A DNA stretch of 39,771 bases from Salinicola rhizosphaerae (GTDB lineage: Bacteria; Pseudomonadota; Gammaproteobacteria; Pseudomonadales; Halomonadaceae): the NCBI RefSeq assembly GCF_014652715.1, contig NZ_BMZI01000003.1:526664-566434 (forward strand). Reading direction: 5' to 3'. A model generated the notes under the pieces. The model had not been told where the DNA came from. It did not search any database and saw nothing but the letters and a program-made list of their open reading frames with translations. Below, in pieces: positions 15,436 through 25,903 of the stretch. The position numbers were made by a program, and so were the translations under genes. Position 1 is the first letter of the stretch. Each line of letters begins with the position of its first letter.

Positions 15436-17610
15436 CTAGACCTCCTCGGCGCGTTCGGTCCGTCGAGTCTGGCGCGTGGGCGGTGCTAGTGAAGTACCTG
15501 ACTCCGAAGCTGGAAGCACGGGAGTGTCACCGAGCCGAAACGCCCCGACCGTCGTGGCCAGCCGCTGAGACTGGTGGCGCAATTCAGCGGCCGCCGTCGC
15601 GGTCTGCTGCACCATGGCCGCGTTCTGCTGGGTAACGTTATCGATCTCCGCTACCGCTTGATTGACCTGGCCGATGCCCTGGCTCTGCTCCTGGGTCGCG
15701 GCACTGATTTCACCCAGCACGTCGGTCACCCGCGCAATGCTGGCAACGATCTCCTCCATCGCCTCGCCGGCGTGACGCACGCGCTCCGCCCCGAGCTGCG
15801 TCTTGCCGCTGGCAGCATCCACCAGTGCCTTGATTTGCTGGGCCGCGTCGGCGCTGCGGCTGGCCAGGTTACGCACTTCCTGGGCGACAACGGCGAAGCC
15901 CTTGCCCTGCTCGCCGGCGCGAGCGGCTTCGACCGAGGCGTTGAGCGCCAGCAGGTTGGTCTGGAAGGCGATGCCGTTCATGGTCGTGACGATATCGGCA
16001 ATCTGGCGAGACGAGGCTTCGATCTCGTCCATCGTGGTGACAACGTCACCGACGACTTCCCCGCCCCGACGCGCAGCATCCGTCGCGGACACGGCGAGCT
16101 GATCGACCTGACGCGCAGACTGGGCAGTGTGCTCGACCGTGCTGGTGAGCTCCTCCATCGAGGCCGATGTCTGCTGCAGACTCGCCGCCATCGAGTCGGT
16201 ACGCCGAGAGAGATCGTCGCTGCCGCTGGCGATCTCGCCCGACGCCAGACGCACGGACTCGCTGCTTTCGCGCACGTCCTGCAGCACATGCTGCATCTTG
16301 TCGGCGAAGGCGTTGAACTGAATCGCCAGTTCGGCGCTCTCGTTGCGTCCTCGCACCGGGAGCCGCTGCGTCAGATCACCATCGCCGGAGGCGATCTCGC
16401 GCATGCGCTCGGCCAATCGCTGCAGCGGCCGAGAGAGGCTGGTGCCCAGCAACCAGCTGACGATCACGCCCAGCACGATGACCCCCAGCCCGACGCCGAG
16501 CATCGCCAGCGTATCCAGATGGCGCTGATCACCGAGCTCGTTTTGCAGATCATGGATACCGGCCATCACCGCACTTTCCGGCAGGCGGATCATCAGCACC
16601 CAAGGCGTGCTGTCGGCCGCCCCGACGGTGAAGGGCCAGTAGAGCTCGACCTCTCCATCGACAGTGTCCCGTACCGCGCTGCCCTGCCGTGCCTGCTGAA
16701 TACGGGAGGCGAGCTCGGGCCCCAGCAGCTTGGCGGCCTGCTGGCCCAGCGTCGCGGCAGCCGGCGCGTCGGTGCGGGCGTCACTCTGACTGGTCAAGGC
16801 GGTCACGCCGCCGCGCGGTGCGATCAATGCCCACTCGCCGGCGCCATCGTAGAGCGATCGATCCGCTTTCTCGAGCAGCGCCTGCGTGAAGTCGACCGAT
16901 AGATCGACCCCGGCGCTGCCCTTGAACTCGCCGTCGACCAGAATCGGCACGTTGAACGAGGTCACCATCAGCGTCTGGCCGTTGTAGTCATAGGGCGCCG
17001 GATCGATGATGCACGCCTTGCGGGTCTCTTTGGGGCAGAGGTAGTACTCGCCCGTGCGCACGCCCGTGGAGAGAGGCTTTTCGCTCTCGAGATTCTCCTC
17101 ATCGAGCGCCAGCACTTTCACGTCGCCGCTGTCGTCTCGATACCACCACGGCAGGAAGCGACCGTCAGGCCCATATCCCTGATCCTCGAGTCCCTGATAG
17201 TAGCTATCGCTGCCGAACGCGTTCGGCTCCCAGCCGATGAAGGCATCGAGCAGATCCGGGTTGTCGATCACCATCTGACGCGTGAGGTTGGAGACCTCGC
17301 TACGACTCAGATAGAAGCGCCGTTTGCCACCCTCATCGACTTCGCCCATCAGCGCGTTGGTGTTGGCCAACTGCGCCGCCAGCGTCAGCGCGTGTTCGAG
17401 CCGCGCCTGGATCTGCCCCGCACGATCCGACGCGACGGCAGTCAGTCGTTCATCGATACTCTGGGCCATCAGCGCCTGCGTCTTGGCATCGACCAGCGCC
17501 TGGGAACGGGAGTCGGCGTAGAGCGAATAGCCAACCAGGGCGACTACGACCAGCAGGATGCACGCACCGACCAGCAGCGTGACCAGCGAGCGCACGGATT
17601 TGAAATGCAT
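15436..17610 (-). CDS. Methyl-accepting chemotaxis protein with dCache sensor
   Basis: This is a 724-residue chemoreceptor. TM1 is about 10-30 ([21 protein letters not shown]). A large periplasmic dCache domain spans about 31-365, with [19 protein letters not shown] and the second-lobe [18 protein letters not shown]2 is about 366-389, HAMP about 390-445, and the coiled-coil signalling domain carries the conserved hairpin [24 protein letters not shown]. The start at 17610 is chosen because GAGGATCTCTCC precedes it; an in-frame ATG 60 bp upstream is the alternative. The C-terminus lacks a CheR-docking NWETF pentapeptide. The ligand is unknown; dCache receptors often sense amino acids or organic acids. 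It is a single gene. Confidence 0.93.
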   Translation of the reverse strand: MHFKSVRSLVTLLVGACILLVVVALVGYSLYADSRSQALVDAKTQALMAQSIDERLTAVASDRAGQIQARLEHALTLAAQLANTNALMGEVDEGGKRRFYLSRSEVSNLTRQMVIDNPDLLDAFIGWEPNAFGSDSYYQGLEDQGYGPDGRFLPWWYRDDSGDVKVLALDEENLESEKPLSTGVRTGEYYLCPKETRKACIIDPAPYDYNGQTLMVTSFNVPILVDGEFKGSAGVDLSVDFTQALLEKADRSLYDGAGEWALIAPRGGVTALTSQSDARTDAPAAATLGQQAAKLLGPELASRIQQARQGSAVRDTVDGEVELYWPFTVGAADSTPWVLMIRLPESAVMAGIHDLQNELGDQRHLDTLAMLGVGLGVIVLGVIVSWLLGTSLSRPLQRLAERMREIASGDGDLTQRLPVRGRNESAELAIQFNAFADKMQHVLQDVRESSESVRLASGEIASGSDDLSRRTDSMAASLQQTSASMEELTSTVEHTAQSARQVDQLAVSATDAARRGGEVVGDVVTTMDEIEASSRQIADIVTTMNGIAFQTNLLALNASVEAARAGEQGKGFAVVAQEVRNLASRSADAAQQIKALVDAASGKTQLGAERVRHAGEAMEEIVASIARVTDVLGEISAATQEQSQGIGQVNQAVAEIDNVTQQNAAMVQQTATAAAELRHQSQRLATTVGAFRLGDTPVLPASESGTSLAPPTRQTRRTERAEEV

Positions 17611-17757
17611 GGAGAGATCCTCGGGACTGCCTGGCGTCGCGCCGACGGCGCGCGTGGCTATCGTTATCATCCCTCTCTAGGGGATGTCGCGTTCGCCTGC
17701 CTTATCGCCCGAATGCGTCAAAACTGAAGGGATAAAAGCACGTCCAGAGAATCAATA

Positions 17758-17785
17758 CGGCCCGGTAGCCTGAGCCACCGGGCCG
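17758..17785. terminator. Hairpin between pgm and the chemoreceptor gene
   Basis: CGGCCCGGT (17758-17766) and ACCGGGCCG (17777-17785) form a perfect 9-bp stem with a 10-nt loop, downstream of pgm on the minus strand. There is no clear T-run. Confidence 0.45.
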
Positions 17786-17896
17786 CGAGCGACCTTTCGA
17801 TCGACTGTCAAAAAGACCTGCCGGCATCCGCCATAGGTCTTCGTCAGTCACATTTTCCAGCCAAACTTTCCAGCCAGACTTTTGAGCCAATTCGGT

Positions 17897-19561
17897 TCAG
17901 CCAGCCAGCACCGAATCGACCAGCGCCTTGGCTTCTTCCTGGATGCGCTTGAGGTGGGCTTCGCCTTCGAAGCTTTCGGCATAGATCTTGTAGACGTCCT
18001 CGGTACCGGAGGGGCGCGCAGCGAACCAGCCGGCGTCGGTCACGACCTTGAGACCGCCGATGGCCGCGCCGTTGCCGGGCGCCTCGGTCAGCTTGCGGGT
18101 GATCGGATGGCCCGCCAGCGTCTTGGCAGTGACCTGTTCAGGCGAGAGCGCTTTGAGTTTGGCCTTCTGCTCGCGATTGGCCGGCGCATCGACGCGTTCA
18201 TAGACCGGCGAACCGAAACGTTCCGTCAGCGCTTGATAGCGCTCGCCCGGGTCCTTGCCGGTGACGGCGGTGATCTCGGCAGCCAGCAGGCCAAGAATGA
18301 TACCGTCCTTGTCGGTCGACCACGGCTTGCCGTCGAGGGTCAGGAACGACGCGCCAGCGGACTCTTCTCCGCCGAAGCCGAGGCTACCGTCGATCAGGCC
18401 ATCGACGAACCACTTGAAGCCGACCGGCACCTCGATCACCTTGCGGCCAATGCCTTCGGCGACATAATCGATCATCGACGAGGAGACCAGCGTCTTGCCG
18501 ATCGCGGCCGTTTCGCTCCAGTTCGGGCGATGGGTAAACAGATATTCGATGGCGACGGCGAGGTAATGGTTGGGGTTCAACAGCCCCGTGGAGCGGGCGA
18601 CGATGCCGTGACGGTCGTGGTCGGTATCGCAGGCAAAGGAGACGTCGAAGCGATCCTTGTTCTCGATCAGCCCCGCCATCGCATGGGGAGAGGAGCAATC
18701 CATACGAATCTTGCCGTCCCAGTCGACGCGCATGAAACGGAACGTCGGGTCGACGGTGGTCGAGATCACCTCCAGCGGCAGGTCGTACTTCTTGGCGATT
18801 CGCGGCCAGTAGTGCACGCCCGCGCCACCCAGCGGGTCGACGCCGAAGGTGAGTCCGGAAGCGCGAATCGCCGCCATGTCGATGACCTTGTCGAGGCCGC
18901 CGACGTAGCTATCGACGAAATCGAAACGCTGGGTGGTAGGCGCCTCGAGCGCTTCGGCGTAAGTCACGCGCTTGACGTTGGCGAGACCGTCGGCCAAGTG
19001 CGCATTGGCGCGATCCTGAATCCAGCCGGTAACGCTGGTATCGGCGGGACCACCGTTGGTGGGGTTGTACTTGAATCCACCGTCTGCCGGCGGGTTATGG
19101 GACGGCGTGATCACGATACCATCGGCCAGTCCGCTCGTACGCCCCTGGTTGTATACCAGAATGGCGTTGGAGATCGCCGGCGTCGGCGTGTATCCGACCT
19201 CACCCTCGGTCTCTTCACAGCCGGCATCGATGCGGGTCTCGACGCCGTTGGCCGCAAGCACTTCCAGCGCCGAGACGAATGCCGGCTCGGAAAGTGCGTG
19301 TGTATCCATCCCGATATAGAGCGGTCCATCGATGCCCTGCGCCTCGCGGTATTCGCAAATCGCCTGGGTCGTCGCCAGAATGTGCCACTCGTTGAAGCTC
19401 GTCTTCAACGACGAGCCGCGGTGGCCGGATGTGCCGAACGCCACCTGCTGACCGGGGTCGCTCGGGTCGGGGCGCTCGCTGTAATAGCGCGAGACCAGCC
19501 GCGGCAGATTGGCGAGCGTGTTCTCTTCGGGCAAGCGTCCTGCTTGGGGGGAGATACCCAT
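17897..19561 (-). CDS. pgm: Phosphoglucomutase (alpha-D-glucose specific)
   Basis: This enzyme interconverts glucose-1-phosphate and glucose-6-phosphate, feeding ADP- or UDP-glucose, glycogen, trehalose and glucosylglycerol synthesis. The 554 residues cover all four domains: [11 protein letters not shown] near 41-51, the phosphoserine loop [12 protein letters not shown] with Ser154, the magnesium loop CDTDHDRHG near 310, the sugar-binding [10 protein letters not shown], and the C-terminal phosphate-binding [23 protein letters not shown] precedes the start. It is monocistronic. A perfect inverted repeat (TGATGGTC/GACCATCA) lies 20-54 bp upstream of the start codon. Confidence 0.96.
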   Translation of the reverse strand: MGISPQAGRLPEENTLANLPRLVSRYYSERPDPSDPGQQVAFGTSGHRGSSLKTSFNEWHILATTQAICEYREAQGIDGPLYIGMDTHALSEPAFVSALEVLAANGVETRIDAGCEETEGEVGYTPTPAISNAILVYNQGRTSGLADGIVITPSHNPPADGGFKYNPTNGGPADTSVTGWIQDRANAHLADGLANVKRVTYAEALEAPTTQRFDFVDSYVGGLDKVIDMAAIRASGLTFGVDPLGGAGVHYWPRIAKKYDLPLEVISTTVDPTFRFMRVDWDGKIRMDCSSPHAMAGLIENKDRFDVSFACDTDHDRHGIVARSTGLLNPNHYLAVAIEYLFTHRPNWSETAAIGKTLVSSSMIDYVAEGIGRKVIEVPVGFKWFVDGLIDGSLGFGGEESAGASFLTLDGKPWSTDKDGIILGLLAAEITAVTGKDPGERYQALTERFGSPVYERVDAPANREQKAKLKALSPEQVTAKTLAGHPITRKLTEAPGNGAAIGGLKVVTDAGWFAARPSGTEDVYKIYAESFEGEAHLKRIQEEAKALVDSVLAG

Positions 19562-19580
19562 CGTCGTGTCCTTCCTAGGC

Positions 19581-19615
19581 TGATGGTCGATAGATCGATT
19601 GATAGCAGACCATCA
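19581..19615 (-). promoter_or_regulatory. Inverted repeat upstream of pgm
   Basis: TGATGGTC (19581-19588) and GACCATCA (19608-19615) are perfect 8-bp arms with a 19-bp spacer, close before the pgm start and downstream of the tetR stop. It could be an operator, a leader hairpin or a weak terminator for tetR. Confidence 0.4.
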
Positions 19616-19731
19616 TCGACCGCCCGGAGGCAAGATGCACCGCCGGCGGCCGATTGCCGAATTTTCTCCTCTTTCGGGCACGCGACTCACAAGCTCCGTT
19701 GCCAGACGACGACGGTGAGCGCATGGAGCGT

Positions 19732-20328
19732 TCAGCGATCCAGGATCGACAGCAGCTGATCGGCCGAGCGCAGCAGTGCCTCACGCGAGATTCCGTCTCG
19801 CGACTGAACGGCGAGCCCCTTGAGAAAGGAGTCCAGCGTCAGCGTGAAGGCCTCGGCGGAGCCATCATCGGCGAGCTCCCCATTCGCCACGCCTCTGGCG
19901 AGACAGTCGGCGATGGCATCACGATTGACCTTCCTGGCGTTACGCGCCAACTCCGCGACATCGGCGTTGTCATCATCGCAGACGATGCCTGACAGCACCG
20001 CCATGCAGCCCAGCGGTGAATCTCTCGAAGTCTGAATCTCGATGGAGCGCCACAGCATCACCCGAAGTGCCTCCCGCGCCGACAGCGACTCGTCCCGCAG
20101 CGTCGCGACGAGCTCTCCGCAGGTGCCCATGTACTCCGCCAGACACTCCTCGTACAGCGCCTTCTTGGAACCGAAGGCCGCGTAGAAACTGGCCGAGGAG
20201 AGCCCGCCCAGCGTGCTTTTGAGATCCGAGAGAGACGTACTCTCGAACCCTTTCGCCCAGAAAAGATTCATCGCCTGCCGAACGGCGCTTTCCCGATCGA
20301 ACTCTCTGGGTCTTCCGGTTCTGGCCAT
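19732..20328 (-). CDS. TetR/AcrR family repressor
   Basis: This 198-residue DNA-binding repressor has an N-terminal helix-turn-helix (about 10-56: REFDRESAVRQAMNLFWAKGFESTSLSDL, then SSASFYAAFGSKKALYEE). The ligand domain contains four cysteines (62, 70, 108, 117), two of them in SPLGCMAVLSGIVC, which could make it thiol-responsive. GGGAGG precedes the start. It diverges from an efflux carrier-thioredoxin-thioredoxin reductase operon across 154 bp. A motif in its own promoter spacer is repeated in the carrier leader and in the osmC promoter, so it probably controls itself and both units. The inducer is unknown; the neighbours suggest electrophiles or oxidants. Confidence 0.9.
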   Translation of the reverse strand: MARTGRPREFDRESAVRQAMNLFWAKGFESTSLSDLKSTLGGLSSASFYAAFGSKKALYEECLAEYMGTCGELVATLRDESLSAREALRVMLWRSIEIQTSRDSPLGCMAVLSGIVCDDDNADVAELARNARKVNRDAIADCLARGVANGELADDGSAEAFTLTLDSFLKGLAVQSRDGISREALLRSADQLLSILDR

Positions 20329-20372
20329 TTTCGCCCTCCCGATGGGTGTTGCTCACCGCGCTTGACACATTA

Positions 20373-20403
20373 ACAGACTATTCATTCCACAATTCGTTGA
20401 CAA
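20373..20403 (-). promoter_or_regulatory. tetR promoter with putative operator in the spacer
   Basis: On the minus strand TTGTCA (20398-20403) and TAGTCT (20375-20380) stand 17 bp apart. The spacer holds the motif that reads ATTCATTCCACAA on the plus strand (20380-20392). The whole block 20373-20394 matches 19 of 22 bases at 23820-23841 in the osmC promoter. A TTGACA for the divergent carrier gene (20397-20402) overlaps the -35. Confidence 0.68.
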
Positions 20404-20434
20404 GGGGATACGGCTTCTGCTCAAATTCCGGATC

Positions 20435-20447
20435 ATTCATTCCATAA
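20435..20447 (+). promoter_or_regulatory. Second operator-like copy in the efflux-operon leader
   Basis: ATTCATTCCATAA differs from the motif at 20380-20392 by one base. It lies 36-48 bp before the carrier start, just downstream of a possible promoter (TTGACA 20397-20402, weak TCAAAT 20421-20426). A repressor bound here would block the operon. Confidence 0.6.
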
Positions 20448-20482
20448 ATCACTAACTTCCCTTTCGGGGTCCGGAACAGACA

Positions 20483-21667
20483 ATGCCCATTTCTCTCTAT
20501 GCACTGGCCGCAGCCGCCTTTGCCATCGGCATGGCCGAGTTCGTGGTCGTGGGCATTCTGCCCGCTATCGCGACCGACATGCAGATCGATATCCCTACTG
20601 CTGGCCAGCTGGTCAGCCTTTACGCGCTGGGCGTAGCCATCGCGGCACCGATCATCACACCGTTGACCAGTCGAATCGACCGGCGTCTGCTCGCCTGCGG
20701 TTTGATGGTTCTTTTCGTGGCCGCGAACTGGCTCGCCTGGCAGGCACAGAGCTACCCGATGCTGCTGGTAGGCCGTGTACTGGCCGGCGTGGTTCAGGGT
20801 GTCTTCTACTCCATGGCGACCGTGGTCGCGGCCAACTCCGTACCCAAGGAAAAATCCGGTGCGGCGATCGGCATCATGTTCACGGGCTTGACCGTGGCGC
20901 TCGTGGCCGGTGTACCGCTCGGTACCTTCCTGACCGATCTGTTCGACTGGCGCGCAGCCTTTCTGTTCATCACGGTACTCGGCGCACTGTCGATCATCGC
21001 CCTGTGGGTCTTCCTGCCGAAGAAGGTCGAGCGCCCTGAGCCGGCCAGCCTGATCGAGCAGCTCAGCATCGTCACCGTCCCCAAGATGCTGCTGGTCTTC
21101 CTGATTACCGGCATCGGCTATGGTGGCGCCTTCATCGCCTACACCTATCTCTCCGAGATACTGCAGAAGGTGACCGGCTTCTCGGTTTCCGGTGTCGGCA
21201 CCGTGCTGATCTTCTACGGCATCGCCGTCACGCTGGGTAATACCTTCTTCGCCCGACTCGCGGACAAGAGAGGCGCCATTGCCGCTCTGCTCTGGATCCT
21301 CGGTCTTCTCATCTTCGCCATGGCGGTTCTCAGCCTCGTCGCGGTCAACAAGGTGCTCATGGTGCCGGTCGTGATGCTGTGGGGCGCCGTCGCCTTCGGC
21401 AGCATTCCCGTCCTGCAGCTCTACGTGGTGCAGCAGGCTGAAATCCACGCCCCCAAATCGGTCGACGCTTCCTCGAGCATCAATATCGGCGCCTTCAACG
21501 GCGGTATCGCCGCCGGCGCCTGGATTGGCGGGATCGTCGTCGAACACTTTGGCCTGATGGCCACCGGTCCCGCGGCCGCCATCGTTGTCGGTGTCAGCAT
21601 CCTGCTGACCCTGGTGAGCGGTGCCTGGGACAAGAAGCACGCTAAATCGCTGGCAGCCGCGGCGTAA
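20483..21667 (+). CDS. MFS efflux carrier, DHA1 family (AraJ/YdhP-like)
   Basis: This is a 394-residue inner-membrane proton antiporter with 12 hydrophobic helices. The MAEFVVVGILPAIATDM motif in helix 1 is typical of the AraJ/YdhP/arabinose-efflux branch of DHA1. The loop DRRLLACGLM carries MFS motif A in variant form. The helix 5 motif GVPLGTFLTDLFDWRAAF matches motif C of drug exporters. It is the first gene of an operon with thioredoxin (40 bp later) and thioredoxin reductase, and is divergent from tetR. That arrangement suggests export of a toxic, possibly thiol-reactive compound. The substrate is unknown. Confidence 0.9.
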   Translation: MPISLYALAAAAFAIGMAEFVVVGILPAIATDMQIDIPTAGQLVSLYALGVAIAAPIITPLTSRIDRRLLACGLMVLFVAANWLAWQAQSYPMLLVGRVLAGVVQGVFYSMATVVAANSVPKEKSGAAIGIMFTGLTVALVAGVPLGTFLTDLFDWRAAFLFITVLGALSIIALWVFLPKKVERPEPASLIEQLSIVTVPKMLLVFLITGIGYGGAFIAYTYLSEILQKVTGFSVSGVGTVLIFYGIAVTLGNTFFARLADKRGAIAALLWILGLLIFAMAVLSLVAVNKVLMVPVVMLWGAVAFGSIPVLQLYVVQQAEIHAPKSVDASSSINIGAFNGGIAAGAWIGGIVVEHFGLMATGPAAAIVVGVSILLTLVSGAWDKKHAKSLAAAA

Positions 21668-21707
21668 CGGCGAATCTCTGTCAATCGACCCAATCAGGAG
21701 TCTGATA

Positions 21708-22028
21708 ATGAGCGATCAAGTCAAATCGATCACCGAAAATCAGTATGACAGCACGCTGAATGAATCCGATGTGGTGCTGGTCCGCTTCTGGGCGCCGTGG
21801 TGCCCGCCCTGCATGATGATGCAGCCGATGTACAAGAAGGCGGCGAAGGACATTGGCGACAAGGCGCTACTGTCTGAAATGAATCTGGATCACAGCCCGA
21901 ACATCGCGCGCAAGCTTGGCATCCGCAGCATCCCGACCGTTGTCGCGTTCAAGAACGGCGAAGAGGTCCAGCGCCATACGGGGCTTTTGAACGAGCGCAG
22001 CCTCGTGGATCTCGTTAACTCGATCTGA
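21708..22028 (+). CDS. Thioredoxin with CPPC active site
   Basis: This is a 106-residue single-domain cytosolic thioredoxin fold. The active site is WCPPC (Trp31, Cys32-Pro-Pro-Cys35) instead of the usual WCGPC, and the cis-proline is in IRSIPTVVAF. There is no signal peptide, so despite the TlpA-like dithiol motif it is cytosolic. The CPPC sequence should shift its redox potential relative to normal thioredoxin. CAGGAG lies before the ATG at 21708; the longer in-frame extension overlaps the upstream carrier gene. It sits between the efflux carrier and thioredoxin reductase, 18 bp before the latter, and is probably its dedicated partner. Confidence 0.93.
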   Translation: MSDQVKSITENQYDSTLNESDVVLVRFWAPWCPPCMMMQPMYKKAAKDIGDKALLSEMNLDHSPNIARKLGIRSIPTVVAFKNGEEVQRHTGLLNERSLVDLVNSI

Positions 22029-23045
<1,017 letters not shown>

Positions 23046-23072
23046 GATAGTTCATCACCCCGGCACGATTCC

Positions 23073-23110
23073 AAACGGGCAAGTGGAGCATGACCACTCG
23101 CCCGTTTTTT
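23073..23110 (+). terminator. Rho-independent terminator of the carrier-trx-trxB operon
   Basis: AAACGGGCAAGTGG (23073-23086) pairs with CCACTCGCCCGTTT (23094-23107), with one mismatch and a 7-nt loop. The run of T continues to 23110. It starts 27 bp after the reductase stop. Confidence 0.92.
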
Positions 23111-23220
23111 CGTTTTCACTGACAAAAATTGAGTTCTTTCAAAGACGTCTTTCTACCGATTCTCATGATTTGATATAACATTACCCTGAATAAAACTGAC
23201 GTCATCGCGAATACATCGAT

Positions 23221-23254
23221 AAAAAAATGGCCTGCTTTTCAGCAGGCCATTTTC
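23221..23254 (-). terminator. Rho-independent terminator of osmC
   Basis: ATGGCCTGCT (23227-23236) and AGCAGGCCAT (23241-23250) form a perfect 10-bp stem. On the minus strand seven Ts follow. The flanking Ts on the plus strand make it potentially bidirectional. Confidence 0.92.
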
Positions 23255-23278
23255 ATTGCGGCGTTACCGGAAATCGAA

Positions 23279-23713
23279 TCAGGCTTTAGTGACGACCGGC
23301 TTCACATTCACTTCTACGCCAGCCTTGCGGGCCAGGTTGCCGACGACACAGTTTTCGTCTGCCTTGATGACGACTTCTTTCGTCTTTTCGACTTCTTCGT
23401 CACTCGCAGCACTTTCGAGCACGACATTGGCAGTATGCGTGATGACGAAGTCATCACCGTCGATATCGGCCTGGGTATCTACCGAAAGCTGCTGAAGCGG
23501 CAGCTTCTTGCCGCCGACCATCGCCGTCAGCGTCGAGATGAAGCACGCCGCCGTCGAGGCTGTGTAAAGCTCTTTCGGGTTGCTACCTTTACCAGGGCCG
23601 CCATACTCCGCCGGGATGCTGATATCGGTGGAAAATTCCTTACCGACGATCTTGCCACCACCCTTGAACCCATCTTTCCAGCTAAGTTCGAGATTGATCG
23701 TAGACGCAGCCAT
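23279..23713 (-). CDS. OsmC/Ohr family peroxide-stress protein
   Basis: This 144-residue protein is related to thiol peroxidases that reduce organic hydroperoxides. The two family cysteines are visible: Cys57 in TASTAACFISTL and Cys122 in DENCVVGN. The EYGGPGKGSNPKELY segment is typical of the OsmC branch. The start at 23713 has a very strong GGAGGAGG; a longer in-frame start 36 bp up is less likely. It is monocistronic with its own terminator. Its promoter carries the same motif as the tetR promoter, suggesting joint control with the thioredoxin operon, which could supply reducing power. A strong match to the OsmC branch rather than Ohr is likely but not proven. Confidence 0.92.
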   Translation of the reverse strand: MAASTINLELSWKDGFKGGGKIVGKEFSTDISIPAEYGGPGKGSNPKELYTASTAACFISTLTAMVGGKKLPLQQLSVDTQADIDGDDFVITHTANVVLESAASDEEVEKTKEVVIKADENCVVGNLARKAGVEVNVKPVVTKA

Positions 23714-23819
23714 ATTACCTCCTCCACAAAATTTGCGATAAATTGGCAAAGCTTTATGAGACGAATTTCAGTACAAGCTTGCCTCGTACTCACTGGTACG
23801 GAGTCTGCCCCGCATAATT

Positions 23820-23850
23820 ACAGACTATTCGATCCATAATTAAGCGTCAA
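23820..23850 (-). promoter_or_regulatory. osmC promoter with the shared TetR-type motif
   Basis: On the minus strand TTGACG (23845-23850) and TAGTCT (23822-23827) are 17 bp apart. The spacer contains the motif that reads ATTCGATCCATAA on the plus strand (23827-23839). The arrangement is the same as at the tetR promoter, 3.4 kb away. Confidence 0.68.
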
Positions 23851-23988
23851 GCGCACATCCGTGAAGTCATAGCGCTTCAGGCGTGATAATATCTGGCCGT
23901 TTCGATCATGGCCTTGGCAGGTGGTGAGACTGTAAAGTCCGCTTATCTGGCTGCCGAGGTTTCAGAAGCTCGTCGCGAAGGAGGCGTC

Positions 23989-24480
23989 ATGGATGGAGTC
24001 GTAATTTTCATACTGGTCGTCGGCGTCGGTTCAACGATCGTTCTCGACCTTTGGGCATGGCTCGTAGCAAAAACCACGGGCATGGCGGGCACCGATTGGG
24101 GTGTAGTTGGCCGCTGGTTGCTCGATATTCCCAAAGGACGTCTGGTGCTAGACAGTCATCCCGATCGGTCGGCTCCAGGCGGTCGCGAAAAGACCGTCGG
24201 CTGGCTCTTCCACTATCTCGTCGGCCTGGCCTACGCAATGCTCATACTGCTGGTCTGGGGCGTGGACTATATCGCCGATCCACAGGTCATGCCGGTGTTC
24301 TGGGTCGGAGTCGTGATCAGCTCGCTGGCCGGTTTGCTCATCCTGATGCCAGGACTCGGCGGCGGCGTTCTGGGGCGCAAACTACCCAACCAGGCGGTGA
24401 TTATCGTCTACGTCATCATCGCCCATATCGCGTTTGCTGCCGGTCAGTACGCCTTTGCCAATCTGGTGGCTTCTTTTTAA
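23989..24480 (+). CDS. DUF2938 family membrane protein
   Basis: This is a 163-residue integral membrane protein with about four hydrophobic helices (MDGVVIFILVVGVGSTIVLDLWAWL, LFHYLVGLAYAMLILLVWG, VFWVGVVISSLAGLLILMPG, AVIIVYVIIAHIAFAAGQYAFA). The GRWLLDIPKGRLV loop and the MPGLGGGVLGRKLPN segment are family features. AGGAGG precedes the ATG at 23989. It is divergent from osmC across 275 bp. The function of the family is unknown to me. Confidence 0.82.
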   Translation: MDGVVIFILVVGVGSTIVLDLWAWLVAKTTGMAGTDWGVVGRWLLDIPKGRLVLDSHPDRSAPGGREKTVGWLFHYLVGLAYAMLILLVWGVDYIADPQVMPVFWVGVVISSLAGLLILMPGLGGGVLGRKLPNQAVIIVYVIIAHIAFAAGQYAFANLVASF

Positions 24481-24502
24481 AAACCGCCCCGAAGGAGAGA
24501 GA

Positions 24503-24530
24503 CGTCGGGCCCCCATACGGATACCCGACG
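24503..24530. terminator. Hairpin between convergent DUF2938 and MFS genes
   Basis: CGTCGGG (24503-24509) and CCCGACG (24524-24530) form a 7-bp stem with a 14-nt loop, in the 56-bp gap between two convergent stops. There is no T-run. Confidence 0.45.
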
Positions 24531-24536
24531 AGTCCG

Positions 24537-25793
24537 TCAATGACCATCCGCGGCTCCCGCGCACGCATCCATGGACGACGGCGCCCGGGTTCGCACGCCT
24601 ACCATGACCAGCGCCGCCCCCGCCAGCAGCAGCGTGCCGGCCGTCGCGCAGACGCCGAGAACGCCACCAACGCCGAAGACCACGCCGCCGATGGCGGCAC
24701 CCAGCGCGATCGCAAGCTGGATCGAGGCCACGATCAGTCCGCCACCGCTCTCGGCTTCATCCGGTACCACGCGAGTGATCCAGGTCGACCAAGCCACCGG
24801 CACTGCGCCGAAGGCAAAGCCCCAGAGCGCCACCATCAGCGCATCGCTGCCGACGGCGATACCGCCCAGGGACGAGAGCAGCCAGCCCATGACGCCCATC
24901 ATCAACGGCATGGAAAGTAGCGTCAGACGCAGGCTGCGCTCGAGCAGATAACCCGCCACGAGCGTGCCGACGAAGTTCGCCACGCCGAAGGCCAGCAGCG
25001 TCGAGGAGATGCCGTTGATCCCCATGCCGGAGACGGTCTCGAGGAACGGCCGCACGTAGGTAAAGAAAGCGAAATGGCCGCAGAACACCAGCACGATGGC
25101 CAGGATGCCGACACCGATACCCGGCCGCTGCACGACCTTCACCAATGTGCTGAGTGGTGTCGGGCGCTCGGGCGTCATCTTCGGCAGCGTCGCGGCCTGA
25201 AACAGCAGCGTCACCACGGAGAGCGCCGTGGTCAACAGAAAGACATTGCGCCAACCGAACAGATCGCCAAGATAGCTGCCGAGCGCTGCAGCACTGATCG
25301 TCGCGATCGGCACACCGGTGAAGATCAGCGACAGCGCTCGCGGCACGTCGTGCTCGGGTACCAGACGCATCACGGTCGCCGCCGACAGTGCCCAGAACCC
25401 ACCCAGCGCGATCCCCAGCAGCACGCGCCCTGCCAGCAACCAGATCAGATTCGGCGCAAACGCCACCAGCAGGTTGGCCGCGATCATCAGCACCGAAAAG
25501 CCCAGCAGCACATGGCGCCGATCGAGACGCTGAGTGACCGCAGTGACCAAAAGCCCGGTCAGCATCGCGAGAATGGCGGTAGCCGTCACCGCCTGTCCCG
25601 CCTGGCCTTCGCTGATGGCCAGCGAGTCGGCCATTGGCGTCAGCAGGCTGGCGGGCAAAAACTCCGCCATCACCAGGCTGAATACACCAAGTGTCAAAGC
25701 GAAAACCGCACTCCAGGCTGCCTTGAGGGGTGGCGAGCCGGGCGCGGGGGAAGCCGATGCCGCCGACGCGGCACGAGAGTCTTGAGTCGCCAT
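24537..25793 (-). CDS. MFS efflux carrier, DHA1 family (NepI-like)
   Basis: This is a 418-residue inner-membrane carrier with 12 helices. After a 25-residue Ala/Ser/Pro-rich tail comes LTLGVFSLVMAEFLPASLLTPMADSLAISEGQAGQAV, the NepI/YdhP-type helix 1. Motif A appears as TQRLDRRHVLLGFS, and GVPIATISAAALGSYLGDLFGWRNVF is a motif C-like segment. NepI exports purine ribonucleosides; whether this protein does so is unknown. AGGAAG lies before the ATG at 25793. It diverges from an AraC-type regulator across 110 bp, which is therefore its likely activator. Confidence 0.9.
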   Translation of the reverse strand: MATQDSRAASAASASPAPGSPPLKAAWSAVFALTLGVFSLVMAEFLPASLLTPMADSLAISEGQAGQAVTATAILAMLTGLLVTAVTQRLDRRHVLLGFSVLMIAANLLVAFAPNLIWLLAGRVLLGIALGGFWALSAATVMRLVPEHDVPRALSLIFTGVPIATISAAALGSYLGDLFGWRNVFLLTTALSVVTLLFQAATLPKMTPERPTPLSTLVKVVQRPGIGVGILAIVLVFCGHFAFFTYVRPFLETVSGMGINGISSTLLAFGVANFVGTLVAGYLLERSLRLTLLSMPLMMGVMGWLLSSLGGIAVGSDALMVALWGFAFGAVPVAWSTWITRVVPDEAESGGGLIVASIQLAIALGAAIGGVVFGVGGVLGVCATAGTLLLAGAALVMVGVRTRAPSSMDACAGAADGH

Positions 25794-25827
25794 CGCGAAT
25801 CTTCCTGTAGAGACCATGATTGGCGCT

Positions 25828-25839
25828 TAGACTAAAGTC
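25828..25839. promoter_or_regulatory. Possible operator between MFS and AraC genes
   Basis: TAGACTAAAGTC includes the palindrome GACTAAAGTC in the divergent promoter region. Its 12 bases match the reverse complement of the palindrome at 10563-10576 before another MFS gene. The evidence is weak. Confidence 0.3.
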
Positions 25840-25903
25840 GCGCGGCCGGTTAATCTATCATCATTACTCTCGAATCTTTGACCGATACTCCGAGATTGTT
25901 CTC

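Noticed and set aside
17882-19759. A 625-codon open frame antisense to pgm
   Set aside because: It mirrors pgm, whose motifs and length are certain. The peptide is low-complexity Arg/Asp/Gly-rich with no family resemblance, a typical GC-rich shadow frame.
20378-21640. A 420-codon open frame antisense to the MFS efflux gene
   Set aside because: Its His/Asp/Gly-rich composition is the antisense of hydrophobic helices, and no motif or ribosome site supports it.
23165-23181. A third Zur-box-like sequence (ATGATTTGATATAACAT) between trxB and osmC
   Set aside because: Only one half fits the consensus well. It lies between two terminators with no start codon downstream in either direction, so it is probably chance in AT-rich sequence.
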